A stretch of DNA of 64,000 nucleotides from Cephalotrichum gorgonifer (lineage: Eukaryota > Ascomycota > Sordariomycetes > Microascales > Microascaceae), in NCBI GenBank assembly GCA_900312665.1, contig ONZQ02000001.1:106600-170599 (forward strand), given 5' to 3'. Every line of letters begins with the position of its first letter. Within the stretch, counting starts at the first letter, position 1. The notes under the pieces are model-generated. The model saw only the letters and a program-made list of their open reading frames with translations, ran no database searches and had not been told where the DNA came from. The position numbers were made by a program, and so were the translations under genes. This document shows, one piece after another, positions 34,240 to 45,310 of this stretch.

Positions 34240-35843
34240 CTAAGGGTTCCATGCTCCACCAGTCGGGGATCCACACCCGTTATCAAACGGGCTCCCGCCC
34301 CCGCCGCAGTCGCGTTTCGTGATAATGGCAACTGGAAGGTTGAAGAAGCATGTGGGCACCTCGCCTAAAGCCATATTCCCAGTGTCAATCTCCTTATCGT
34401 CCCCACCGTTTCGCCCGCAATCGAGGACCGCGCCATAGTATTTGTCCAAAGCGTCAAGTCCGTACTTCTTCATCTTCTCGTAGACATCCTCATCGGCCTC
34501 GGACCATATGGTATCATCATGCTTCTCGAAGATGTGAAGGCAGCGCGAGTCCGACCCGACCTCCAGCCACCGACGGCCAGCGCCCGTGCAGTCCTCTTTT
34601 GACCCGACGCGTTCATCAATGCCGAGGTGAAGGCTGGTGGCCTTCATGACGTCGTTAGCCACCTTCCTCTTGATGTTGTCTTCAACGGTGTCGAAGATGG
34701 CGTTCACGACACTGGCGTCGTCGTCCAGCAGGAACCAGCCGCCGTTGAAGAACTTGGCGATCTTGGACTCGTACGTGTCCCACTTTGGAGCCGGCAGCTT
34801 GCCCTCCTCCTCAGGGGTGCCGCCGCCCGTGGCGACTCGAAGGGTCGTTTCGAGGACCCCGGTGGCCTGCTCGAAGTTGTGGCCGAGGCTGACCGCGATG
34901 CTGCCCGGGTCCACCGGCGGTTTGCCGTTCGCGGCAAACGCGGCGAAGAGACCGCCCAGTACACCGAAGCCTGCAGCAAGAGCGGTACCCTATCACATTA
35001 TTTTCCATGAGCTACAGATCCTCTGAAAGGGATGGGGGGATGTGAACACTGCTTGGGCGGGCCTTACAGCTCCAGGCACGGCGGCAGCCATGCCATTAGC
35101 CACGGTGAAGGCAGCAGAGATTGTAGCGAGGGTGCTGCTTGAGCCATCGTCGCCTCCGCCAAAGTCGTCGATGATCTCTGTGATCTTGAGGTCGTTGATG
35201 AGAGTGGCCGTCGTTAGCCGGCGGTTCAGCTCGTTGAACTTGGCGTGCATGCCCTTGACGGCCTGGAAGGCCCAGTATGTGACGCCATCAAAGATGGAAC
35301 CCCCGTACTTGTCGAAATGCTCGTCGCAGGTCTCGCCGTCCATAGGGTCGCACTCGGTGCCAAGGTGGGAGCACCCGGGGGCTCCAGACTTTCCCGAACT
35401 GCCGCGCCTGACGCTGGCTTCTAGGTTCGTTACCCAGCGGCTCGAGCCACCTGTTTTAAAGTGATCCATGTCAGTAAATCGATTTGTATAGGGTGGCCTT
35501 CTAGGGGTCCTCGGAGGAGTATAAACAGACGTATGAGGGGGAGGGGGGTTTAGCAGGACTTACCATTTTCAACCCTGATGAAGGAATCTATGGTCGCGCC
35601 CGCAAAGGTTTCCTCCCAGACGCGGTCAACACCTTCGGCGGTGGTCAGGTCCCAGCCGCCACACAGCCCTTCTTTCGTTTTGAGGGGGTCGCTGGAGGTC
35701 TCCTCCGGTGGGTCGTTTTCGCCGCCGTTTTGGGGGCCGCTACTGGGGTTTTCGAGGGCGACACTGCCGTCATCTTGCCTGGTGTTGAGCGGACTGGCGG
35801 CTGCCGAGACAACCAGGGCCAGAAGAGATGCGCCTGCTTTCAT
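34240..35843 (-). CDS. Secreted protein of unknown function with hydrophobic Gly/Ala segment
   Basis: 470 residues, exons 35843-35564, 35450-35068, 34989-34240, all in phase. Signal peptide about residues 1-17 (MKAGASLLALVVSAAAS). An acidic Pro/Ser-rich stretch follows, then GLCGGWDLTTAEGVDRVWEE, a Cys-rich segment (GAPGCSHLGTECD..GETCDEHF), and a long Ala/Gly-rich hydrophobic run spanning the second intron (TVANGMAAAVPGAVGTALAAGFGVLGGLFAAFA split by the splice). A helical C-terminal half contains KWDTYESKIAKFFNGGWFL, YEKMKKYGLD and CFFNLPV, and four to five further Cys. No family recognised. The hydrophobic-run-plus-helical layout, with YGLD and F-N-[LV]-P landmarks, resembles the C-terminal module of the large protein at 45311-50275. 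Probably an extracellular or surface protein; activity unknown. Confidence 0.82.
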
Positions 35844-37140
35844 AGCTGCGAGCGGCTACTAGGATGAGTATGGATGTTCAATGGCGCGTACTACGAGTTC
35901 CAACAAAAAGGGAGAGAAGGTTGCGGGCAGTAGCATCGGAGAAGAGCGCGGTATTTAAGTAGTATACCGTTCTATCATGTGGTCGACTTCGCAGCCTGTT
36001 TTTTTCCCTCCATGAATTGGGCAGGCCACTTCGGACTAAACATGGGTCTGCATGCCCCTGAACGCCCTGGCGACCAAAGGCATGGACCATCAATACGAGC
36101 GTGTATCACGACTTTAGGTTCTTCATGCGCCCACGCTGCATTGCATCAAGGCCGAAGGAGCTTAAGGATCTGAAGGATTCAGGAGGCGGTGGCTTAACGG
36201 CGTCAAATTTCGGGTACTAGCCAATTATTTTTGGCATTGTACTTGCTGAAGAAATGACGAAGTCCCGCGCGGCTGCGGGAGAACCGCTGTATCAGGCCCC
36301 CTTGGAAATCCTACGGGGCTGACTTCGGGCTTATGCGGAGGCTACAGGGATATAGAAGAGCGAGTCCCACCAGATTTGTGCCGGGGGTGCAGGGGCTTGA
36401 GTCAACCAAAAGGGGAAAGTTCGCGCCAAGGACAGCCCATGTCAGCATGGTGGGTCCCTACAGCGGAATCTTTCTGACAGCCGAGCCGGTCAAGGAATGG
36501 AAGACAAATTCGGATAATTGCGGATTAAGCAAGAATGCGACCCCGGTGTCGACCACTCCAGGTATCGGTTCTGTGGATCTTTGTTTCACGGTGTGTGACT
36601 TCGAAGCGGGCTCTTCCAAACTGTCCAAGAACGGTATTTGCCCTCAAACGCCTGCCCTAGACACTTTCCACTCTGGACCTGTCCGATCTCAAGTTGTTAC
36701 TATTCCTTGTAAACCACTCTGGTAGTCATTGATAAACGGATCTTTGCCTGACCAGGCCCTCAGGTTGACCCAATCGATCCGGTCGATGGGATTTACCGAA
36801 TCCCGTATTGGGCAGCACCGAGGAAGTTTTGATCATTGCAGTATCAGCCAGTTCAGCTTCGTTATGGCTTCATATGGATTGCAAACTTCGCGTGCGGCGG
36901 AATAGAGCATGTCACAGTAATTGGGGCCTCTGGCAGCCCACTTGTAATTCTCGACTATGGCACGACCCTAAAAAGAGCTCACCGGTTTTAGGGCGATGAG
37001 ACATCATAACCAGGTGTCTGATCTCTTCTTAGCAACCATAATAAACTTGTCCCACCGTGCGGCCTTGCTACCCTTTAGATGTGTGAACTCAGTTGGTGTG
37101 CTGTCTCTGTTCTTCTATACTGTGTTTTCGGCAAGTGTGC
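35844..37140. other. Gene-free stretch
   Basis: A plus-strand frame at 36333-36725 (130 codons) lacks family resemblance and splice context. Nothing else recognised. Confidence 0.45.
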
Positions 37141-37416
37141 TCAATATGACGCGATCACAGACAGTGAAAAGGAGCTGCAGTCCGGTGTGTTGAAAGAGCA
37201 GCTTGTCCCGAATTTGTGTGCAAGCTTATACTTCTCCTCGTCTCTGGCGTGGCAGATCTTGTCACGAAACAGGTTGACTTGTTGACGTCGGTTATGGCTC
37301 ATGACAAGAAAGTCATCGTCAAGGTTGGTGGCAGAATCATCATCAATGGGAGGCGTAGGCATGTCAGCGGTGTCCAGAGGCATGATAGGCAGGCTCGTCA
37401 CGTCGGCTTCAGCCAT
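37141..37416 (-). CDS. Small acidic hypothetical protein
   Basis: 91 residues starting in an excellent context (CCACCATGGC at 37416). Acidic N-terminus (PPIDDDSATNLDDDFLVM) followed by a basic/charged helix (NRRQQVNLFRDKICHARDEEKYKLAHKF). Not recognised; composition is protein-like but the gene is not proven. Could be the first exon of a longer gene, or chance. Confidence 0.3.
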   Translation of the reverse strand: MAEADVTSLPIMPLDTADMPTPPIDDDSATNLDDDFLVMSHNRRQQVNLFRDKICHARDEEKYKLAHKFGTSCSFNTPDCSSFSLSVIASY

Positions 37417-37962
37417 GGTGGAAAGAACGGTAAGAGTATCTTCGGAGAGTTCGCGCGTTTGTTAGTAGGCTGCGTCGGGTATCCGGGGGCCTTCTAGCGC
37501 TTCTAGCTCTTCTAGCTCTTCTAGAATCTCAAGCCATAATTTCGCGGATTTTTTTAGAAGAGGCAGATGCATAGTACAAAATGCCATGTCTATCACGACA
37601 TAATTAAATGCTGTGACTAAAGTCTTTGCAACTAGGCTCCCTTGCATCGGTTGGCTGTCAGGCTTCAGTCTCGGCGTTGGCCATCCGCATCATTGCGGCA
37701 TGATGACTTGGCAAGGTGCACAGGCAGCACAATTGTCTATCATGAAGAGTTACCTGGAAGTGGTTGACGATGAGCGCACAGGGAGTTAGCCTGGAGTTGC
37801 TTGCGAGAAACACAGAAGAGGACTAGAGAGAGTGCTGCGAGTTTCCGAAAGAAAGTACCCATGACCACGGCCCTAGGGCCACGGGATAATATATTGTCGA
37901 TAGGTTTTAGCTCAATGCGAGTAGATTCAACCTATGTGATTATTGGCAGGCCTCACTATTCC
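37417..37962. other. Intergenic with short TCTAGCTCT repeat
   Basis: Nine-base tandem TCTAGCTCT/TCTAGCGCT around 37495-37526. No gene supported. Confidence 0.5.
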
Positions 37963-39156
37963 TCAAACCTTAAGATCATGAAATCGTTCGTTCTCAGATA
38001 GCCGCTGATCCGACTCGCCGTGAGAATTACTACTAGCACCATCCCAAACGGGACTCCTAAGCGAATTCGACTTTGTAGGCACCAATTCAACGTGAGACGC
38101 TGGTGGGTGCGCATGAATACCCGACGTCTTGGACTTTTGCGTGGCCCGTCTGACGCGGCGGACTAAGAGCACTCGGAAGATGGGGATCGTCTGCGCAATG
38201 ATAGTGGCAACCGGTTCTAAAAAGTTGAAGAGGAGCATGAATACGATGTAGTCTGTGGATCAAACGTTAGCTCCCGGCCGACGGCGATATGTGAGAGGGA
38301 CCGTACTGTAATTATAGTCGCCTTGAACGAATTGAAAAAAGGTCCGCAGGATGACAATGACGCCCGTGATAGCACCGAGGCTCATGGCGATGGTGAGGCC
38401 GATCTTTTCTCGCTTCTCCAGCAGCAGATTTCTTAGGACGAACCAGGGAAGTAGAGCCAACAAGACATCGATGACGCCTCCGGATCCTAGGTGGAGGTGT
38501 TAGCCCACAATGATCTCAATAGATACTTCGAGGACGCAACACCCAAGGCGAGGGTAGGGATACATACCCAGGAAACTGCCACCTAGATACTGGAGAACGC
38601 GAAGCTCCAAACACTTTGGATATGCCGGCCGGTAGATTGCCCTTGGGTCGCCGCAAGCCGGGATCCAAATGGACAGGGCGCCCGGGATCAGGATCAGGTT
38701 CGCCACCGCGATGATGAACCAGAGGAAATACTTCAAGATACGCTCTTGCACAATCCTGGTCAAGGTTATTGCAAAGGCGACCTTTGTCCAGCTCGTCGCT
38801 ACTGCTGCCAACCATGTCGACGTGTTCTGATACCGGAAAAACGCCCGCCTGGCATCATCGGTCTGGTCGTAGACGACGGCAATGGTACAGCTCACAAGGG
38901 CGCCCGCGATTAACAAGAGCAACTTGATTTGGTATAAAGGTGTCAGTAAAGAGCACTGGGCAACGGGTGTACATGTGTATGTTAGATTGCGATGACCAAC
39001 CCATGAGATGATGAGGACGAGATCGTCCCACGAAATTTGCGAAAAGTGCTGTCGACACCACAAACGGGTGGCAAGGAAGAGGGTCGATATGCTGATCAAT
39101 ACCCAGACGGCAGCGTTGATCTCGGTTGATTGGTCTCCTCCATTGTAGCCCGCCAT
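37963..39156 (-). CDS. Rhodopsin-domain (SAT4/PTH11-like) seven-helix membrane protein
   Basis: 326 residues, exons 39156-39001, 38922-38568, 38486-38307, 38252-37963. Features of the fungal rhodopsin_dom family: SWDDLVLIISW after helix 1-2, a Trp/Thr-rich helix (LAAVATSWTKVAFAITLTRI), RILKYFLWFIIAVANLILIPGALSIWIP, CGD before the extracellular loop Cys (KCLEL), then DVLLALLPWFVLRNLLLEKREKIGLTIAMSLGAITG and the segment GDYNYNYIVFM. Seven hydrophobic segments are countable. Ends in a hydrophilic tail rich in Ser. Intron 1 (38923-39000) is a multiple of three and could be retained. No CFEM domain, so not the classical PTH11 form. Plasma-membrane receptor-like protein, ligand unknown. Confidence 0.9.
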
Positions 39157-39297
39157 CGTTAGGATTTCGATCGGGCACGGCAAGCAAAGTTCTGGTTCTG
39201 AGGAAATGCAACATGCGGCTCGGGAGGCAACAAAGCGCGGGTCGGCTGGTACATATAACTGCCGTGCCGCATTATGTGGCAGGTGGATGCGCAAGAT

Positions 39298-39369
39298 CCG
39301 GGGAAATGAGCTGGGGAAATAAGCTGGGGAAATAAGCTGGGGAAATAAGCTGGGGAAATGAGCTGGGGA
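39298..39369. repeat. 13-bp tandem repeat
   Basis: Unit CTGGGGAAATAAG, with CTGGGG starting at 39311, 39324, 39337, 39350 and 39363 and an imperfect copy at 39298. Confidence 0.9.
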
Positions 39370-39424
39370 TTAGGGCAACCCTGCTCCTGGGGCTGTGGGG
39401 AAGGGGTTGAGCGGGAGGGGTTCA

Positions 39425-39896
39425 GTGCTTACGCACAGACTTGTCCGGTGTGAACACTATCACTGTGATTATCTACACCTATTAGATGAGAAGACTACTG
39501 GTCCGTGAGCGCAAGGAATTAGGACTTGGCCTCTTCTGGAGAACTGAGCGAGGATGGCAATCCTGCTCCAGGGTTGCCAGGAGGGGTAAAGTTCTTACGC
39601 ACAGACGTATCCGGTGAACACTTTCACTGCAACCATCTGCACCTAAGTGGATAAGGAGAAGACTCCTGGTCTGTTAGCGCGAGGAATAATGGATAAGGAG
39701 AAGGCTCCTGGTCTGTGAGCGCGAGGAATTAGGACTTGGCCTCTTCTGGAGAACTTAGCGAGGATGGCAATCCTGCTCCAGGGTTGCCAGGAGGGGTAAA
39801 GTTCTTACGCACAGACTTATCTGGTGAACACTTTCACTGCAACCATCTGCACCTAACTGGATAAGGAGAAGACTCCTGGTCTGTGAGCGTGAGGAA
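39425..39896. repeat. About 210-bp tandem repeat, two long copies plus a partial copy
   Basis: GGAATTAGGACTTGGCC recurs at 39515 and 39725, and GTTCTTACGCACAGAC at 39591 and 39801, both 210 bp apart. A diverged partial copy starts at 39425. A 40-bp sub-duplication (GGATAAGGAGAAG..CTCCTGGTCTGT) lies inside the unit. Satellite-like; no coding potential. Confidence 0.88.
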
Positions 39897-40787
39897 TTCA
39901 TCGCGGCCTCGTCAAGAACCCGAGCAGCAGTCAATGCGGGAGGGAACTGATGGCCAATTTTGGAAGTCTAGAACGCCCAAAAAAAAGCACTCCACTCTAT
40001 CTCTTCGGGAGTTCAAGATTCTCTGCCTTACGAACTAATGCAGGTGATCAAGCACGTGAATCGCTTGTGGGGTGCTGGTGAATTCACCTCTCTTGGTGAG
40101 TCCCTCTACCTCTTCCCTTTAAACCCCCTCGTTGCTAGAACCTTGGGGGGGCAGTGGGCTTAGAGGCATGTGATCCTGTACGTGAGTGGCATCGCAGGTG
40201 GCTTGAGGTCTCGGCACCTAGGGAAAACTGCCGCTCAAATCTGCGGCCACTGCCTGCCAAATCTGCGGCGAATTTCCCTTCACACTGGACTTGGAACTTA
40301 AGTAGAAATCAAAACTTGCATATATCGAAACTTTTGTATCCCTTCCATATGGAGTCGACACCCTTGCGTGCCCTTCAGCTCACATATGGATTTCATGTGA
40401 AGCGGACACCCCCAACCCAGGAAAATTAGGCACTCAGGAAGGAATGGGATGAATCGCCCCCGGGTTCAGTGGCCTCACCTTCGTCCTAAGCGTTCTATTA
40501 TGGAGGGTATATCTCTGTATCAACAAGTATTATCCGCGTTCAAAAATGCCCCTAGACACCCTTGCGCCAATATTAAGGAACTCGAAATCAAAGCATGACC
40601 CCATCCTGCCGCAATCATGTCGAGACTGCGCCGTACTTCGTATCGTAACCATATCTCCGCCTCCGTCGGCCATCCATAACTCCCAGCCGGACCTCTAGGC
40701 GTAGGCAACCTCATTATTCCAACATCCCTTCATAACCGAGGACCTGAGACGTACTCCAATGCCATACCAAGCATAGAATCTCGGCCA

Positions 40788-40809
40788 CCCCCCCCCCCCC
40801 CCCCCCCCC
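40788..40809. repeat. Poly-C tract (22 C)
   Basis: Uninterrupted run of C 29 bp beyond the GT17 stop. May be an assembly edge artefact or a real homopolymer. Confidence 0.9.
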
Positions 40810-40837
40810 GTCTTTCCTATAACTCCGTCCCAATCAT

Positions 40838-42127
40838 TCAGGGATAATCCTCAAACACAGCCCCATTCTCCCCCGGGCCGAGGAGATACCTGAACCTCTC
40901 CGACTCAAGCACAAAGCTCGGGACGTCGCTATTTCCCTCGACCCTATCAAACTCCTCCCCCTTGCGATCCCAAATATCCCTCCCCTGGCTGATCCTGTCA
41001 ACGATCCTCTGCGGGTCGCGGTACTTCTTCCTGTTCATCCACGTGTGCGAGAACGACCCCATCTTATCCAGCAGCTCCTCCAGCGTCCGGAAGCACGACG
41101 AGCAGTGCCACCCCGCGTTTTCCATATCCGCCTTGTCCCAGTAGATGAGCGGCTGCAGGCCCCCGTCGCCGTTCCGCAGGTTCGTCGGCAGCACGGTGCT
41201 CCTGCCGTCGAAGAACGTCGCCTCCGGGTGCGGCCAGTCGCGCACCCGGTGCCGGAACTGGTAGCTATAGTAGTAGAACTGGCTCCGCAGCGTCAGCCTG
41301 CGTGGAAACTCGCAGTGCCTCAGGGTCGTGAGAGTCTCGGGTCGCACGATCTCGTCCACGTCGGCCACAACCAGGACGTCGCCGAGCGTCGGCACCTGCT
41401 CCCCCTTCAGCCGCGGCAGGACCTGGGTGAATGTCGCGTCGCGCTGGAGGTCCTCGCGGTCCCATGTCCGCGGGGGATCGAAATTGGGCGGGTACTCGAG
41501 CTCGTGGTATATGAGCTTGCTCTTGTACCTCGCGAGCCTATCCATGTTGTCACGGATGGCCATGGGCTTGGGGTGGCCCGTAAAGGTCTTGCCGGCCTCC
41601 ACCACGACGAAATAGTCGACGTAGTCGAAGGTGGTGTTGAGCCTGATCTCCAGCCAGTCCACCTCGTTGTTCACCATGATCAGGTCGTACACCTTCCTCC
41701 GCTCCGCGCCGGCCCTGGGCACGAACGGACTCCAGCCCTGGCGACGACATATCGCGGCGGCCGAAGCATCAGGCAGGTCGCCTTCGGATAGCGCCCATGG
41801 CCTGTCAGACGCGGATATGCGATGGATGTGCCTGTCAAACGCGCCCCTGCCCCAGACGGAGTGGGTGACGAATACTGCGACGAAGATGCAGACGCCTTTG
41901 AGCCACGTCGGCGCGCGGCTGGACCTTGACCGTCTTTAAAAAGAAAGGGAACAGAAAGAGACCTCTGTTAGCAAACGAGTCCTCGTGAGGGTGGGTGCGT
42001 GGCTGAGCGATTAGATAAGGCGTGGGGATGCCAAGTGGCCAAGATTATACTGAAGTAGCCAAGATTCCACTGACGGGGCCTAGGTGGCAGGCATGGCAGG
42101 CATGCTTACTCGTACTTACAGGATCAT
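40838..42127 (-). CDS. Glycosyltransferase family 17 (beta-1,4-mannosyl-glycoprotein N-acetylglucosaminyltransferase-like)
   Basis: 367 residues. The main exon is 41933-40838. The only ATG that fits is an 8-base first exon (42127-42120, ATGATCCT followed by donor GTAAGT), with a 186-bp intron ending in AAAG at 41934; phase agrees. The protein then has a short basic N-terminus, one signal-anchor (WLKGVCIFVAVFVTHSVW) and a lumenal catalytic domain: YDLIMVNNEVDWLEIRLN, FVVVEAGKTFTG, the DxD-like VADVDEIVRPETL, AGWHCSSCFR, and FSHTWMN. This is a type II Golgi enzyme layout. GT17 in animals adds bisecting GlcNAc; fungal substrates are unclear. Without the first exon no in-frame start exists before the anchor. 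Confidence 0.88.
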
Positions 42128-43626
42128 TGTAACAAGTATGCGCGCCAAGTGCAGAACACCACCGTCGCTCGATCAGATCGGGGGGGTATTTGTGTCGAAA
42201 GCGACGGCTTCGGTTAGTGTTTTGGGAGGGAATAATTTTTTGGAGGGAAGGCTAGTCTTAGGAGACAGCGCGATAAGAGCGGCCTTGTTTATCCTGCATG
42301 AATCCAATCCTTTTCGTGTCACAAACAAGTATTAAAGGCTATTTATTACGCTATTATGGAGGATTCTACAAGTACCTTTCCCCGCTTATGTCCCAGTAGA
42401 AGTACTTGAGGTACTTTGGTAAAGGGACCCCTGACTCGAAGGCGGATGATCGGCAAGGGACTCTGGAGGATCCGTCATTTGGGAATCTTCCCTGGAAGAA
42501 CAAAGTCTCGGGTGGGTGATGGTTGGACGGAGTTACCAGAAGCAGCGCTAAGTATATAAGTTTCTGTGCCCTATGGGGAGTTACCCCCTTTTGGGCGCGA
42601 CTAGCGCGTGGCGTAATTTTCGGCCTACCTCTCGCCCAATAGGATTCGACTTTGGATCCAGGCACAGAGTATTATAGAGTTCCTTTCAGCGTCTCATGGC
42701 TATCCGAAATGAGCCAATTTACGACCTGCATTACAAGTACAAGTAGAAGGAGAAGGGAGCTCATCTGTCTTTTGAGCACAAGTACAAGTCAATCGACCCG
42801 ACCAGTGCCTCGAGAGTCTTCAGAATGGAAATTCAATGCAAAGGCTCCAGTACGAGCTCCAAGACAGGATCCAGAAAGTTGCACCAATCGCCGATCGCCT
42901 TGGTACGAATACGAGGACTGGAATGCAACAAGGATGAGGGCCGTCATCTTTGAACCATTTTTGTCAATGATCCTGCCGATCCTCGTGAAAGGAACTTTTG
43001 CGTGTAGGCGGGTGGCAACACCTGTCAGTGACAGGTTCTGGACTCATATACACGTGATTTATCACATGATCGAGTTCGAGAAAGTACTGGTATCCAGCTG
43101 CTCGTCAGCTAGAGGACTCGAGGTCACGGGACCTGTCCACCTACAATGAGCACTGTGACGAGAGAGTCGGTCGAATATGGTCCGTGTGCGCGCATCGCCC
43201 CCCGAACTCTTCACCAAGCAAATCATCAAGATTCCCCACGTGGTCGCTTGCCGTGTTCGTACAAATGAAGGCTGGGCAGCGGTTAGAGTGTGTGCGGGGG
43301 AAATTTGCACCGAGCCTGACAACGACCTCCTCATCATTGGCATCCTGCGAGTGCTACCTAGAGTCGAGTCTTGATGTTAACTGTCATAGGCACCGATGCG
43401 CTCACACCAGAGGCCGCCAAAAGACAAGAATAGAATGTTGACATCCAGTCCCTCGTCGTGCATGAACAGCTCCCTTCCATTTCGTCTATCTAACCCCTCT
43501 CGCCCCTGCCCTCCGCTACCTCCACAAACCCATCCCGGGTTGTAAACGGACGCAAGCACCGCTCCAATCCCATTATAAAATAGCCGCGACACTAACATAT
43601 CAGTTAATTTGACCCGAGGCCTCAAC
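42128..43626. other. Gene-free stretch upstream of the second FAD monooxygenase
   Basis: A 165-codon frame (42652-43149) is Ser/Arg-rich with no resemblance to known families and is not called. A TATA element lies at 43574. Confidence 0.5.
43574..43581 (+). promoter_or_regulatory. TATA element of second FAD monooxygenase
   Basis: TATAAAAT, 53 bp upstream of the ATG at 43627. Confidence 0.5.
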
Positions 43627-45009
43627 ATGACGACGACGCCACAGCCCCACGCCGTGATAATCGGCGCCGGAATCGCCGGTCTTTCCACAGCATACTGGCT
43701 CGGCGAGGCGGGCTGGCGCACCACCGTCCTCGAGACCAAACCCTCCATCGCGCCCGGCGGCCACATCATGCACATCTTCGGCCCCGGCCGCGGTACCCTC
43801 AAGCGCATGGGTGTTCTCGAGCATATCGCCGCCTCGCCATTCTTGAGCAGCGACAGCGTCCTAAGGGACAGCCGCGGCAAGGAGCTGTCCCGCGCGGCCT
43901 ACGCGGACCTCTACGACGATATCAACGTCGTGGCCACCCGCCGGGGCGATCTCGCCCTAGCCATCTATAAGGTGCTGCCGGAGTCGGCGACGGTCCGCTT
44001 CGGTGCGCAGGTCGACACCATGCGGGACCACCTAGACCGTGTCGAGGTGGTGCTCGACGACGGCGAGGTGATCTGGGGGGACCTGCTCATCGGGGCGGAC
44101 GGGCAAGCATCCATGGTCAGGGAGCTGTACTGGGAGGGCGAGAAGTGGGCACTGCCGCTGGGGTACTGGTACGCCTACTACGACGCAGATACCGACCAGG
44201 GGCTGCCGGACTACTCCCAGACGTACACCTCCGCGGGCCACTCCGATGTCCTCTTCGCCCCGCAGAAGGGCTGCGCCACGGCGCTGCATATCTGGCGGGA
44301 AGACCACGTCAAACCCCCCAAGGACGATGAGCTGATATACGACTTGATACAGAGGGTTACCGCCAAGTCCAAGAACCCCACGGTCATGAAGGTCCTGGAG
44401 GCCGCGGAGAAGGCGGGGAAGATCCCGGTCTTGCTACCAGCCTACATGGTGTCGCCGGATAAGTGGCACAAGTGGCGCGTAGTCCTCGTGGGCGACGCGG
44501 CCCACTGCCTCTCCATCCTGTCGAGCCAGGGCGCCGGGATGAGCATCGCCTCGGCGGAGGTCCTGGGAGAGGAGCTCGGGAAGGCCAAGGGCGACATTTA
44601 CGGGGGCGCACTGACGAGGTGGGAGGACAGAGTGCGGCCCTCGATCGAGAGGCTGCAGGCCAGGACCCAGGTGGCGGCGAAGAAGTTGATTCCTAAGCAC
44701 AGGCCGGCTTCCAAGGTGCGCTCGCTGTTGACTAAGATGATGGGTGACGATCTCAACGGGGCGATTCAGGCGCTTGGGGTCATGGAGGAGGTGGAGCTGG
44801 CCGAGCTAGATGAGCACAAAGCCGTCATGGCGGCTGTGAATGAGCTGATACTAAAGGCAAGGGCCGAGAAGAGGAAGGCGGCGGAGAAGAAGACTGCTAC
44901 GGAGACGAAGGAAGGGACCGATACAGCAGACAGGGCTGAGAACAAGGTTGAGGGTGAGGCCGGGGTAGACAAGAAAATCGCACCGGGGACCCTGGGTAGT
45001 CTGAGCTGA
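43627..45009 (+). CDS. FAD-dependent monooxygenase (PHBH fold) with charged C-terminal tail
   Basis: Intronless, 460 residues. Dinucleotide fold HAVIIGAGIAGLSTAYWLGEAGW (first 30 residues), the Arg of ATRRGDLA for FAD, the DG motif LLIGADGQAS, and the second FAD motif VLVGDAAHCLSILSSQGAGMSIASAE. Group A flavin hydroxylase: one-component, NAD(P)H-dependent. After the flavin domain come helices and a Lys/Glu-rich low-complexity tail (about residues 410-460) unlike most relatives; it may be a lineage-specific addition. Start at 43627; the frame can extend six codons upstream only through TTG. It is not part of the 1-22.6 kb cluster. Substrate unknown. Confidence 0.92.
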   Translation: MTTTPQPHAVIIGAGIAGLSTAYWLGEAGWRTTVLETKPSIAPGGHIMHIFGPGRGTLKRMGVLEHIAASPFLSSDSVLRDSRGKELSRAAYADLYDDINVVATRRGDLALAIYKVLPESATVRFGAQVDTMRDHLDRVEVVLDDGEVIWGDLLIGADGQASMVRELYWEGEKWALPLGYWYAYYDADTDQGLPDYSQTYTSAGHSDVLFAPQKGCATALHIWREDHVKPPKDDELIYDLIQRVTAKSKNPTVMKVLEAAEKAGKIPVLLPAYMVSPDKWHKWRVVLVGDAAHCLSILSSQGAGMSIASAEVLGEELGKAKGDIYGGALTRWEDRVRPSIERLQARTQVAAKKLIPKHRPASKVRSLLTKMMGDDLNGAIQALGVMEEVELAELDEHKAVMAAVNELILKARAEKRKAAEKKTATETKEGTDTADRAENKVEGEAGVDKKIAPGTLGSLS

Positions 45010-45310
45010 CCCACCATGAGGAACGGAATTAGGCACACGGGTTGGTTGTGTAAATGTAGAAGTTTCCCTTTGTAGCGTAGTGTAATGGCAAAATTATAAG
45101 GAGAAAGATTGGAAGATCTAGAAGTAGAAGAAAATATAAAGAAATAGGGGCTGAGCGCCCTGTTGTGTCCATGTATCCTACCCGAAACAACCCGCGCCAC
45201 CGCCCCCTCCGGTCTCCCACAACACATACTGGATCCATATTCTGACAGATGCTTATCACCCCCACCCCCAGGACGTCTAGTTGCAATACGCTCTCGTCAG
45301 CTCCCGGAGC
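45010..45310. other. Convergent 3' flanks
   Basis: A-rich around 45090-45150; between the stops of the FAD monooxygenase and the large secreted protein. Nothing else seen. Confidence 0.6.

Larger units (their letters stand above)
39157..40837. other. Repeat-rich gene-free stretch
   Basis: Holds the 13-bp and 210-bp tandem repeats and the poly-C tract listed separately. No gene supported between 39900 and 40780. Confidence 0.6.

Noticed and set aside
41045..41791. 248-codon plus-strand frame
   Set aside because: Antisense shadow of the GT17 main exon with GC-rich codons.
42652..43149. 165-codon plus-strand frame
   Set aside because: Ser/Arg-rich, no resemblance to known families, no start or splice evidence.
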